Shown: positions 54,666-64,000 of the stretch, piece by piece | Numbering within the stretch: the first letter of the stretch is position 1 | Layout of the letters: every line of letters starts with the position of its first letter | Assembly: GCF_021404305.1 (NCBI RefSeq) | Contig: NZ_JABFTX010000001.1 | Span: forward strand, 62,001 to 126,000 | Origin: Billgrantia ethanolica | GTDB lineage: Bacteria > Pseudomonadota > Gammaproteobacteria > Pseudomonadales > Halomonadaceae | Direction: 5' to 3' | Length of the DNA: 64,000 nucleotides | The notes under the pieces: model-generated | The model's database searches: none | What the model was told of the DNA's origin: nothing | Seen by the model: the letters and a program-made list of their open reading frames with translations, nothing else | Made by a program: the position numbers and the translations under genes

Positions 54666-54859
54666 AGGCTTTGTCTGAAAAATCGGCGAGCGAAGGCCAG
54701 GGCTAGGCCCGTTCCCGACGGGCCAACGCACTTCCCACATCCATGTGGGTCGCAAGGCAAAAATCGGCGAAAAGACGGAGTTTACGGAGTGTAAATGAGT
54801 ACTTTGAGCCGATTTTTAACGCCGTATGGCCGAGCGCAGCCAGTTTTCGGACACAGCCT
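54666..54859. repeat. 194-base structured element with terminal inverted repeats
   Basis: The ends AGGCTTTGTCTGAAAA (54666-54681) and TTTTCGGACACAGCCT (54844-54859) are inverted copies matching at 14 of 16 positions. Inside are hairpins at 54706-54724 (ggcccgt/acgggcc), 54734-54749 (cccacat/atgtggg) and 54781-54795 (tttac/gtaaa). AAAAATCGGC occurs twice directly (54678, 54759) and once inverted (54808). No protein is encoded. It fills almost the whole gap and ends 4 bases from the adenosyltransferase stop. It looks like a miniature mobile or interspersed intergenic repeat; other copies are not in this window. Confidence 0.65.
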
Positions 54860-54863
54860 AGGC

Positions 54864-55427
54864 TCAGCGGTTGGCGCCGGGTACCCACAGCACGTCGCGC
54901 TCGCCGTTGCCATTGGCCCGCCGCGCCAGGACGAACAGCAGGTCGGAGAGGCGGTTGAGGTAGCGCAGCACCTCGGGATTGACCGGCTGTTCCGTCATCA
55001 GCGCCGTGACCGCGCGCTCGGCGCGGCGGGCCACGGTGCGGGCCAGGTGCAGGTGGGCGGCAAGCGGCGTACCGCCGGGCAGGATGAACGAGCGCAGGGT
55101 GGCGAGCTCGGCGTTGCAGGCGTCGATGCGTGCTTCCAGATACTCGACCTGGCCAGCCGTGACCCGCAGCGGCGGGTACGGCGGATTCTCCTGCTCCGGC
55201 GTGCACAGATCGGCGCCGACATCGAACAGGTCGTTCTGCACCCGGCTCAGCAGCTCGGCGAGCTCGCCTTCGGCGTGGAGCTGGGCCAGGCCGAGGGTGG
55301 CGTTGGCTTCGTCCACCGTGCCGAAGGCTTCCACGCGCAGGTCGTGCTTGGCCACGCGGGTGCCATCGCCGAGGCCGGTGTCGCCCTTGTCGCCGGTACG
55401 GGTGTAGATCCTGGTCAGCTTGACCAT
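54864..55427 (-). CDS. Cob(I)yrinic acid a,c-diamide adenosyltransferase, PduO type
   Basis: This enzyme makes adenosylcobalamin from cob(I)alamin and ATP. The 187 residues begin VKLTRIYTRTGDKGDTGLGDGTR, the PduO ATP-binding N-terminus, and include VEAFGTVDEANATLG and TVARRAERAV with the conserved Arg residues. It is upstream of the structured repeat and 28 bases after purB on the same strand, so it may be the last gene of the mnmA-hflD-purB transcript. Confidence 0.93.
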   Translation of the reverse strand: MVKLTRIYTRTGDKGDTGLGDGTRVAKHDLRVEAFGTVDEANATLGLAQLHAEGELAELLSRVQNDLFDVGADLCTPEQENPPYPPLRVTAGQVEYLEARIDACNAELATLRSFILPGGTPLAAHLHLARTVARRAERAVTALMTEQPVNPEVLRYLNRLSDLLFVLARRANGNGERDVLWVPGANR

Positions 55428-55455
55428 GGCGCCTCCTGGTGCGTTGCCGGCCGGC

Positions 55456-57516
<2,061 letters not shown>

Positions 57517-57520
<4 letters not shown>

Positions 57521-58629
57521 GCGCCGGTCTCCTCGGCATTCCAGATATCGCGAATCACGCCGCCGCCCAGACAGATCTCGCCGTCGTAGAGCACCAGCGA
57601 CTGACCGGGCGTGACGGCACGCTGGGAATCAATGAAGCGCACCTCGACGCCGCCATCCGGGAGCGTGCGCATGTGGCACGGCACGTCGCTCTGGCGGTAG
57701 CGGGTCTTGGCGGTAAGGCGACCCTCGGCGGCGGGGGGCTCGCCGGCCACCCAGTCCATCGCCTCGGTGGCCAGCGAATCGGTATACAGCAGCGGGTGGT
57801 GCTTGCCCTGCACCGCGACCAGCACGTTGCGTTGGAGATCCTTGCCTGCCACGTACCAGGGCGCCTCGGGATGGTTGGCCAGCCCGCCGATGCCGAGCCC
57901 CTGGCGCTGGCCCAGGGTGTAGTACATCAGCCCCATGTGCTCGCCGATCACTTCGCCCTCGGGCGTCTCGATCACCCCCGGCTGGGCCGGCAGGTACTGC
58001 TGCAGGAAGTCGCGGAAACGTCGTTCGCCGATGAAGCAGATACCGGTGGAGTCCTTCTTGCGGGCGGTGGCCAGGCCGTGGCGCTCGGCAATGGCGCGCA
58101 CCTCGGGCTTCTCCAGCTCTCCCACCGGGAACAGCGTGCGGGCGATGGCGGCCTCCGGTACGGCGTGCAGGAAGTAGCTCTGGTCCTTGTTGGGATCGAT
58201 GCCCTTGAGCAGCCGCGGCCGACCGTGGCGCACACCGCTACGAACATAGTGGCCGGTGGCGATCTTCTCGGCGCCGAGCATCTCGGCGTACTCGAGGAAC
58301 ACCTTGAACTTGATCTCGCGGTTGCACAGGATGTCCGGGTTCGGCGTGCGTCCGGCCTTGTACTCGGCCAGGAAGTGCTGGAAGACATTGTCCCAGTACT
58401 CGGCGGCAAAGTTGGCCGTATGCAGCTTGATGCCGAGCTTTTCGCACACGGCCTGGGCGTCCGCCAGATCGGCCTTGGCGGTACAGTACTCGGTGCCGTC
58501 GTCCTCGTCCCAGTTCTTCATGAACAGGCCTTCGACCTGATAACCCTGCTCCAGCAGCAGCAGGGCGGAAACGGAGGAGTCGACGCCGCCGGACATGCCG
58601 ACGATCACCTTGCCTGAGGTGGCGGTCAT
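57517..58629 (-). CDS. mnmA: tRNA-specific 2-thiouridylase
   Basis: MnmA thiolates U34 of tRNAs for Lys, Glu and Gln. The PP-loop [15 protein letters not shown] is near the N-terminus. The catalytic Cys residues lie in [12 protein letters not shown] and [12 protein letters not shown]. The 370 residues are typical. It is first in the transcript mnmA-hflD-purB. In E. coli, nudJ lies next to it, but here nudJ is about 5 kb away across an efflux cassette. Confidence 0.95.
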
Positions 58630-58724
58630 GGGCGCTCTCGGGTTGAGTGGGTCGCAAATGGGCGGGGATTATACCCCATGTCGGCGTGCAGCTTCATCCT
58701 GTGAGAGGGCGAGACGAAGACGTG

Positions 58725-58756
58725 AGCGCTAATTGACCGGCCGGCCAGTTAGCGCT
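58725..58756. promoter_or_regulatory. TetR operator 1 overlapping the tetR promoter
   Basis: A 32-base near-palindrome with 16-base arms (14 of 16 matching) is centred between 58740 and 58741. Its core, 58731-58750, matches the second site at 59392 at 18 of 20 positions; the consensus is AAYTGACCGGYCGGCCAGTT. TTGACC (58733-58738) and TATCTT (58756-58761) with 17-base spacing make a likely promoter for the downstream tetR gene, so bound repressor would block it. Confidence 0.8.
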
Positions 58757-58767
58757 ATCTTCGGCGC

Positions 58768-59373
58768 ATGAATCAAAGAACCCAGATCCGCGATCCCGAA
58801 CTGACCCGCGCCCGCATCCTCGAGGCGGCGGAAGCGCTGTTCGTCGAGCAAGGCTTTTCCGCCGTCAAGCTCAGCGAGCTGGCGCGTGCGGCCGAGGTGA
58901 CCAAGAGCCTGATCCACCACCACTTCGGCAGCAAGGAGCAGCTGTGGGAGGCGGTCAAGGATCGCGCCTTCGAGCGCTACTTCACCGCCCAGATGGCGAT
59001 GCTGGAGGAGGCCGGCGAGCCGGATGCCGCGCTGCTGCGCAGCTCGGTGGAAGCCTACTTCCATTTTCTGCGTGAAAACCCCGGCGTGGTGCGCCTGTTC
59101 GCCTGGACCCATCTGGAAGGGGACAACCACTGCAGTGAGCTCGACAGCCAGCTCGTCGGGGCAGGGGCCGAGTGGGTACGGCAGACCCAGTTGCGCGGCC
59201 TGCTGCGGGCCGACATCAACCCCACGCATATCATCGCCGTTTTCGTGATGACCTGTACCCAGTGGTTCGAGGCCAAGTGCCATCACCAGCACTGGCCGGG
59301 CATGGGCTCCGACGAGGCGTTCCTGGAAGATTTCCTGAAGATCTTCATGGAAGGCGTAACGCCGCGAGAGTGA
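58768..59373 (+). CDS. TetR/AcrR-family repressor of the efflux cassette
   Basis: This 201-residue regulator has an N-terminal helix-turn-helix (about 8-55) including LSELARAAEVTKSLIHHHFGSKEQLWEAV, with a ligand-binding C-terminal domain. Palindromic sites of one sequence type lie just before it and between it and the efflux genes, implying autoregulation and control of efflux. No Shine-Dalgarno is visible, and the predicted -10 box ends 7 bases before the ATG, so the mRNA may be leaderless. Confidence 0.9.
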   Translation: MNQRTQIRDPELTRARILEAAEALFVEQGFSAVKLSELARAAEVTKSLIHHHFGSKEQLWEAVKDRAFERYFTAQMAMLEEAGEPDAALLRSSVEAYFHFLRENPGVVRLFAWTHLEGDNHCSELDSQLVGAGAEWVRQTQLRGLLRADINPTHIIAVFVMTCTQWFEAKCHHQHWPGMGSDEAFLEDFLKIFMEGVTPRE

Positions 59374-59391
59374 GTGTTTTTTTACGCGAAT

Positions 59392-59411
59392 AACTGACCG
59401 GTCGGCCAGTT
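59392..59411. promoter_or_regulatory. TetR operator 2 upstream of the RND efflux genes
   Basis: The 20-base imperfect palindrome beginning AACTGACCGG differs from the core of operator 1 at only two positions. It lies 59 bases before the adaptor start and 18 bases after the tetR stop. I cannot place a firm -35/-10 pair around it. Confidence 0.78.
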
Positions 59412-59469
59412 CATGGGTGGGCCAACCAATACTGATTTATGTCAACAGAGTTCGATGGAGGGAAGAGCG

Positions 59470-60546
59470 ATGGGGAGGGTGGTGCGTGCAAGCCTTGCGG
59501 CTTCGCTGATGCTGACGGCGGTTCTGCTGATGGGCTGCGACGCGGCACCGGCGCAGGTCGAGCGTATCGAGGAGCCGCTGCCCAGCGTACGCAGTGAAGC
59601 GGTGCAGCTGGTGCCGGACGAGGTGAGATATCGCTTTCCCGGCGTGGTGCGAGCCAGCGAGCGTGCGGCCCCGGCCTTTCTGCATGGTGGTGTACTGCGC
59701 GAGCGCCATGTGGTGCGCGGTCAGCGGGTCGACCAGGGGGAGCCGCTGGCCACGCTGCACAACCCGGCCATGGCACCGGCGTTCGCCGCGGCCGAGGCGC
59801 GGGTACGTGAGCTGGACGCCAGCCTGAGCCGCCTGGGGCGCGACGTGGAGCGTGCCCGTACCCTGCGTGAGCGTAACCTGAGTCCCGAAGAGGAGCTGGA
59901 TCGGCTGCGTTCGGAGCGTGAGGCTCTGGCCCAGGCCCGCGAGCAGGCTCTGGCACAGCGCGACGAGGCTCAGGCGCAGCTCGATGAACTGACCCTGCGC
60001 GCACCGTTCGCCGCCGAGGTGATCGACCTGGATGCCGAGCCCGGCGATTTCGTTGCGGCCGGCCAGCCGATCATGCAGTTGGCCGGAGTGGCCGAGCGTG
60101 AGGTGGCCATCCGTGTGCCGGCCAATCTTGCCGCGCGCTTGGAGCTCGGGCAGCCGGCAAGCGTTGCGCCGACGTTCGGCACTCAGCGTATCGCCGGGGA
60201 GATCGCTCATGTTGGGCGGGCGGGAGACAGCATGGCGCCGGTCATCGTCACCATCCCCGCCGATGGCGCCCTGGCGTTGGGCGAGCCGGTGCGGGTCCAG
60301 CTCGAGATCGCCGCCCCTGCGGTCACGCGGGTGCCGCTGGCGGCAGTGGTCGATCCCGCCGGTAGCGCGCCCTACGTGCTGACCATCGGCGATGACGACA
60401 CCATTCGACGTGCTCCCGTGACGCCGGGGCGCCTGGCCGGCGGCTGGGTGTCGGTGAACGGCGAGGGGCTGGCACCGGGTGACCGGGTGGTGACGGCAGG
60501 GCAGGGGCGCCTGGAAGAGGGCATGCGGGTGAGGGTGTTGCCATGA
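59470..60546 (+). CDS. RND efflux periplasmic adaptor lipoprotein
   Basis: This membrane fusion protein of a tripartite pump has 358 residues from ATG 59470 (GGAGG eight bases upstream; upstream ATGs at 59413 and 59455 are less likely). It has a lipoprotein signal MLTAVLLMGC and a split lipoyl domain (LHGGVLRERHVVRGQRVDQGEPL and LRAPFAAEVIDLDAEPGDFV). Between them is a coiled-coil hairpin rich in Arg, Glu, Ala and Leu, with beta-barrel domains after. Its stop overlaps the permease start (ATGA). Confidence 0.92.
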   Translation: MGRVVRASLAASLMLTAVLLMGCDAAPAQVERIEEPLPSVRSEAVQLVPDEVRYRFPGVVRASERAAPAFLHGGVLRERHVVRGQRVDQGEPLATLHNPAMAPAFAAAEARVRELDASLSRLGRDVERARTLRERNLSPEEELDRLRSEREALAQAREQALAQRDEAQAQLDELTLRAPFAAEVIDLDAEPGDFVAAGQPIMQLAGVAEREVAIRVPANLAARLELGQPASVAPTFGTQRIAGEIAHVGRAGDSMAPVIVTIPADGALALGEPVRVQLEIAAPAVTRVPLAAVVDPAGSAPYVLTIGDDDTIRRAPVTPGRLAGGWVSVNGEGLAPGDRVVTAGQGRLEEGMRVRVLP

Positions 60547-63545
60547 GCTGGATGCTTGCCTCGCTGCGTTACAAACGCCTGATCCTGACCGTCACGCTGC
60601 TGCTGGCGCTGCTGGGCCTGGTGGCCTGGGTGGCGATGGACCGCCAGGAGGACCCGTTCTTCCCCTATCGCTTCGGCCAGGTGCTGGTGCCCTATCCCGG
60701 CGCGGAGCCGGAACAGGTCGAGCGGCTGGTGCTCAACCCTCTCGAAGAGGAGCTGGCCCAGGTCGAGGAGGTCAACGACATCATCGGGACCGCGCGTCTC
60801 GGCGTGGCTCACGTTACCATCGAGATGCACGAGCACGTCTACGACACTGATGCCGCCTGGGAGCAGGTGCGTATCGCCGTGAACCGGGCCATGCGGCAGT
60901 TCCCCGACGGCGTGGGGGAGGCGGAGATCAGCGACCGCGATTCCGATACCCACGGCATCGTGCTGGCGTTGACCGGCTCGGACGATCTGCTCGACCTGCG
61001 CGAGGCGGCCAAGCGCCTGCGCCGCGACCTGTTCCGCCTCAAGGAGGTTTCCCGCATCGACCTGCTCGCCGACCCGGGCCAGCAGGTGGTGGTGGGCTGG
61101 GACGATACGCTGGCCGAGATGACCGGGCTTGATGCCCGGGCGCTCGGCGATCAGCTCGCCATGCGCAACCTGACCACTTCCGGCGGCACATTGGAAATGG
61201 CGGGGCGCTCCCTGGTACTCGACCCGCTCACCGAATTCGGTTCGCTGGAGGAGCTCGCCGCCACCCCGATTCGTACCCGACAGGGCGAGCTGGTACCGCT
61301 CGGCGAACTCACCGACGTCAGCCTGGCACCGCAGGAGCCCGCCACCGCTCGCATGTGGCACGACGGACGCCCGGCGGTGGCGCTGGGGGTGGTGCTCGCC
61401 AACGACCGGGGCAACGCCGTTCGCTTCGGCAAACAGCTGCGCGAGCTTGTAGATGAGCTGCGTCCCGCCTACGCCCCGCTTGCCATCGAGGAGACCTTCT
61501 ATCAGCCGCACTGGGTCGAGCGACGTCTGGCGGAGCTGGGCTTCTCGCTGCTGCTGGGGGTCGCCATTCTCGGCGTGCTGCTGTTCCTGGTCATGGGGTT
61601 GCGGCTGGGGCTCGCGGTGATGGTGATCGTGCCGCTGGTGACCTTTTCCGCCCTGGCCTTGTACGCCATGGGCGGCGGCGTGCTGCACCAGATCGCCGTG
61701 GCCGGCATGGTGATCGCGCTGGGCATGCTGGTGGACAACGCCATCGTGATGGTCGAGAACATCCAGTACCACCGCGACCAGGGGCGTTCGGCCATGCAGG
61801 CCGTGACCCGCTCGGTGCGGGAGCTGGCCACACCCTTGCTGGCGGCGACCGGCACCACCCTGGCCGCTTTCGTGCCGCTGCTGCTTTCTGGTGGCAACAC
61901 CGCCGACTTCACCCGTGCCATTCCCATCATGGTGATGCTGACCCTGGCGGTGAGCTACGTCTATGCGGTATTCGTCACCCCGGTGTTCGCCGCTGGTATC
62001 CTCAAGCCCCGGCTGGCGGCAGGCCGCGAGCGGCTGCAGGCCATCGGCCAGCATGTCGGCCGGGTCGCCGTGCGCTGGCCGCTGGCAGTGTTGGTGGGGG
62101 CGGGCATTCTGCTGGTGGCTGCCATCGCCATGCTGCCGCTGCTCGATCACGACTTCTTTCCCGACACCGATCGCGACCAGCTCATCGTCGACCTCAATTT
62201 CCCCGAGGGCACCCACCTCGACTACACCGCCTATCAGGCCGAGGTGCTGGCTGCCGAGCTGGCTGCGCGTCCGGCGGTGCAGGCGGTGCACCGCTTCGCC
62301 GGCTTCAGCGGTCCGCGCTTCTACTACAACCTGGTCGAGCAGCCGCGCCAGTCGCACCTGGCGCGGCTGGTGGTGGAGGCCGAAAGTGCCGATGACCTGC
62401 CCGCGCTGATGACCTGGGTGCGAACCGTGGCGCCGGAGTGGCTGCCAGAGGCCGAGGTGGTGGCGCGCCGGCTGGGGCAGGGGCCACCGCTGGAAGCGCC
62501 GGTGGAGATTCGCGTATTCGCTGAGGATCGCGCTGCCCTGGCCGACGCCGCCGGTGCGATTCTCAGCGTGGTGCGGGCGGCCGAGGGGGCCCGGGATGCG
62601 CGCCATCGCCTGGGCGAGGGGCTGGCCACCCTGCGGGTCGAGACCGACGATGCCCGCGCCGCCGAATACGGCCTCTCGCGACACGACGTGGCCATGGCCC
62701 TGGCCGGTGCCAGCCGCGGCATCGAGGTCAGCGCCTGGCGTGCCGAGCGCGACCCGGCCCCGCTGCTGGTGCGTGCGCCGGAGGGCGAGCGTTTCTCACT
62801 CGAGGGGCTCGAAGGGCTGCGTCTGACCGCGGCCGACGGGCGTTCGCTGCCGCTGGGTGAGATCGCCAACCTGACGCCCGCCTGGCGCCCGGCGGTGATC
62901 CAGCATCGCGGCCTGCAGCGCATGACGGCGGTGCTCGCCGAGGTGGCGGATGGCTGGACCTACGACGGCGTATTGGGCGACATCCTGCCGCGCCTGGAGG
63001 CGCTCGAGCTGCCGCCCGGAGTCAGCTACAGCGTCGGCGGCGCGGCTGAATCCGCCGGCGATGCCAATACTGCGCTGTTCCAGACGCTGCCGTTCGGCGG
63101 CCTGCTGCTGGTGGTCTTCCTGCTCGCCCAGTTCAACTCCTTCCGCCAGTTGTTCATCGTGCTGACCACGCTGCCGCTGGCGATCATCGGCGTGGTGCCG
63201 GGGCTGTGGCTGACCGGCCAGCCGTTCGGCTTCACTGCCATTCTGGGCGTGGTGGCGCTGGTCGGCATCGTGGTCAACAACGCCATCGTGCTGATCGACC
63301 TGATGAATGCCAACCGGCGCCAGGGCGAATCGGTGAGCGAGGCCGTGGTCTCGGCAGTGGCTCGGCGCACACGGCCGGTACTGCTCACCACCGCCACCAC
63401 CGTGGCCGGCCTGGTGCCGCTGACTCTGACCCAGTCGACGCTGTGGCCGCCGATGGCCTGGGCGATCATCTCCGGGCTGGTGGCCTCGACGCTGCTGACG
63501 CTGCTGGTGATCCCGGCGCTCTATCGGTTGCTGATACGAGACTAG
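60543..63545 (+). CDS. RND efflux transporter permease
   Basis: This is a 1000-residue proton-driven pump with twelve membrane helices and two large periplasmic loops. Helix 4 has GMLVDNAIVMVENI, where AcrB has two adjacent Asp; here the second is Asn. The second half repeats VVNNAIVLIDLMN. The length and sequence suggest the hydrophobe/amphiphile group rather than heavy-metal pumps. Substrates cannot be predicted. No outer-membrane factor follows, so a shared TolC-like channel is needed. The 3' end overlaps nudJ on the other strand by 4 bases. Confidence 0.93.
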   Translation: MSWMLASLRYKRLILTVTLLLALLGLVAWVAMDRQEDPFFPYRFGQVLVPYPGAEPEQVERLVLNPLEEELAQVEEVNDIIGTARLGVAHVTIEMHEHVYDTDAAWEQVRIAVNRAMRQFPDGVGEAEISDRDSDTHGIVLALTGSDDLLDLREAAKRLRRDLFRLKEVSRIDLLADPGQQVVVGWDDTLAEMTGLDARALGDQLAMRNLTTSGGTLEMAGRSLVLDPLTEFGSLEELAATPIRTRQGELVPLGELTDVSLAPQEPATARMWHDGRPAVALGVVLANDRGNAVRFGKQLRELVDELRPAYAPLAIEETFYQPHWVERRLAELGFSLLLGVAILGVLLFLVMGLRLGLAVMVIVPLVTFSALALYAMGGGVLHQIAVAGMVIALGMLVDNAIVMVENIQYHRDQGRSAMQAVTRSVRELATPLLAATGTTLAAFVPLLLSGGNTADFTRAIPIMVMLTLAVSYVYAVFVTPVFAAGILKPRLAAGRERLQAIGQHVGRVAVRWPLAVLVGAGILLVAAIAMLPLLDHDFFPDTDRDQLIVDLNFPEGTHLDYTAYQAEVLAAELAARPAVQAVHRFAGFSGPRFYYNLVEQPRQSHLARLVVEAESADDLPALMTWVRTVAPEWLPEAEVVARRLGQGPPLEAPVEIRVFAEDRAALADAAGAILSVVRAAEGARDARHRLGEGLATLRVETDDARAAEYGLSRHDVAMALAGASRGIEVSAWRAERDPAPLLVRAPEGERFSLEGLEGLRLTAADGRSLPLGEIANLTPAWRPAVIQHRGLQRMTAVLAEVADGWTYDGVLGDILPRLEALELPPGVSYSVGGAAESAGDANTALFQTLPFGGLLLVVFLLAQFNSFRQLFIVLTTLPLAIIGVVPGLWLTGQPFGFTAILGVVALVGIVVNNAIVLIDLMNANRRQGESVSEAVVSAVARRTRPVLLTTATTVAGLVPLTLTQSTLWPPMAWAIISGLVASTLLTLLVIPALYRLLIRD

Positions 63546-63994
63546 AGCTCGTGCACCGCGTCCATGGGGTAGAAGCGTGCCGCCAGGGCATCGCGAATGC
63601 GGCGCAGCACCAGCGGGCTGCGCATGCGTCCCTGGCGTTCGAGCTCCTCGACCTCGTCGAGGGTCAGCCAGTGCACGGCGACGATGGCGGGGTCGAGCGG
63701 GTTGCCCAGGTGAGCCAGGGCCATGCCGAAGAAGCCGTGGCTGTGGAAGGTTTCGCCGCTCGGCGTCTGATAGACGTAAAGACCGAGATAGTCGGTGATG
63801 CCCACCTGCCAGGCGGTCTCCTCGCGCAGTTCGCGCAGGGCGGCTTCCTTCAATCTCTCGCCGGGCTCCAGATGGCCGGCGGGCTGATTGAACAGGGTGA
63901 CCTTGCTGCCTCGGGGGGCCTCTTCCACCATCAGAAAGCGACCGGCGCGCTCCACGACGGTAGCCACGGTGACGTGCGGTTGCCAGCGGCTCAT
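63542..63994 (-). CDS. nudJ: Nudix hydrolase NudJ
   Basis: This is a 150-residue pyrophosphatase/phosphatase. The Nudix box GHLEPGERLKEAALREL continues with REET, matching GX5EX7REUXEE. The N-terminus HVTVATVVERAGRFLMVEE and GLYVYQTPSGETFHSHGFF match NudJ (YmfB), which hydrolyses thiamine and nucleoside di- and triphosphates. In E. coli it sits directly beside mnmA; here a divergent efflux cassette intervenes. The gene is complete: its start lies 6 bases inside the window end. Confidence 0.9.
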   Translation of the reverse strand: MSRWQPHVTVATVVERAGRFLMVEEAPRGSKVTLFNQPAGHLEPGERLKEAALRELREETAWQVGITDYLGLYVYQTPSGETFHSHGFFGMALAHLGNPLDPAIVAVHWLTLDEVEELERQGRMRSPLVLRRIRDALAARFYPMDAVHEL

Positions 63995-64000
63995 CGTTGT

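Noticed and set aside
54855..54864. 10-base palindrome AGCCTAGGCT at the adenosyltransferase stop
   Set aside because: Short and partly formed by the terminal repeat itself; not treated as a separate site.
60372..62684. 770-codon frame antisense to the RND permease
   Set aside because: His/Gln/Gly-rich composition typical of the complement of GC-rich membrane-protein genes; no start signal or recognisable domain.

Overview
This 64 kb window is a stretch of GC-rich gammaproteobacterial chromosome. The gene content and family-level similarity point to a Halomonas-like member of the Halomonadaceae. Supporting signs are the sdh-suc TCA-cycle block, the long Pseudomonas-type isocitrate lyase, a two-lipoyl-domain SucB, the gabD-gabT pair, and RNase II, YcjX/YcjF, MnmA-HflD-PurB and RoxA homologues. 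I see no rRNA, tRNA, CRISPR array, prophage or intact insertion sequence. Most genes have normal start and stop contexts and similar codon use, so this is mainly core chromosome with a few accessory islets.

Layout. (1) 1-11081: the TCA operon sdhD(3' end)-sdhA-sdhB-sucA-sucB-lpd-sucC-sucD, closed by a textbook terminator. (2) 11108-16429: a type I secretion islet, with a beta-helix/RTX/CBM2-like protein on the minus strand and its probable ABC exporter and HlyD-type adaptor divergent from it; then a lone DUF1989 gene. (3) 17448-20368: RNase II and a YigL-type HAD phosphatase. (4) 20506-27145: an OmpR/EnvZ-type two-component pair followed by a binding-protein-dependent sugar importer, closely like the Pseudomonas GltR/GtrS-GtsABCD glucose/mannose system. 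(5) 27215-34461: universal stress protein, ycjX-ycjF, an MFS transporter with a GlxA-type regulator, small membrane proteins, a DUF924 protein and an outer-membrane barrel. (6) 34714-39715: large-subunit catalase and the GABA-degradation pair gabD-gabT. (7) 39916-50706: a large DUF1266-like protein, an NlpC/P60 lipoprotein, a divergent LysR/MFS pair of YnfL/YnfM type, exported MsrA, a VTT-membrane-domain/flavin-disulfide-reductase fusion coupled to a CDP-alcohol phosphatidyltransferase, a SlyD-like isomerase and small envelope proteins. (8) 50963-58629: isocitrate lyase, a GNAT acetyltransferase with RoxA, a structured repeat element, a PduO-type cobalamin adenosyltransferase and purB-hflD-mnmA. 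(9) 58768-63545: a TetR-controlled RND efflux cassette lying between mnmA and nudJ, which are neighbours in E. coli.

The best candidates for undescribed biology are the fused VTT/flavin-reductase plus phosphatidyltransferase pair (46222-49054), the three-repeat DUF1266-like protein (39916-42381), the type I secretion islet with its unusual substrate architecture, the terminally inverted structured repeat (54666-54859), and the twin TetR operators, one of which overlaps a predicted leaderless promoter. Functional names come from recognised motifs, length and gene order read by eye; no database search was run.
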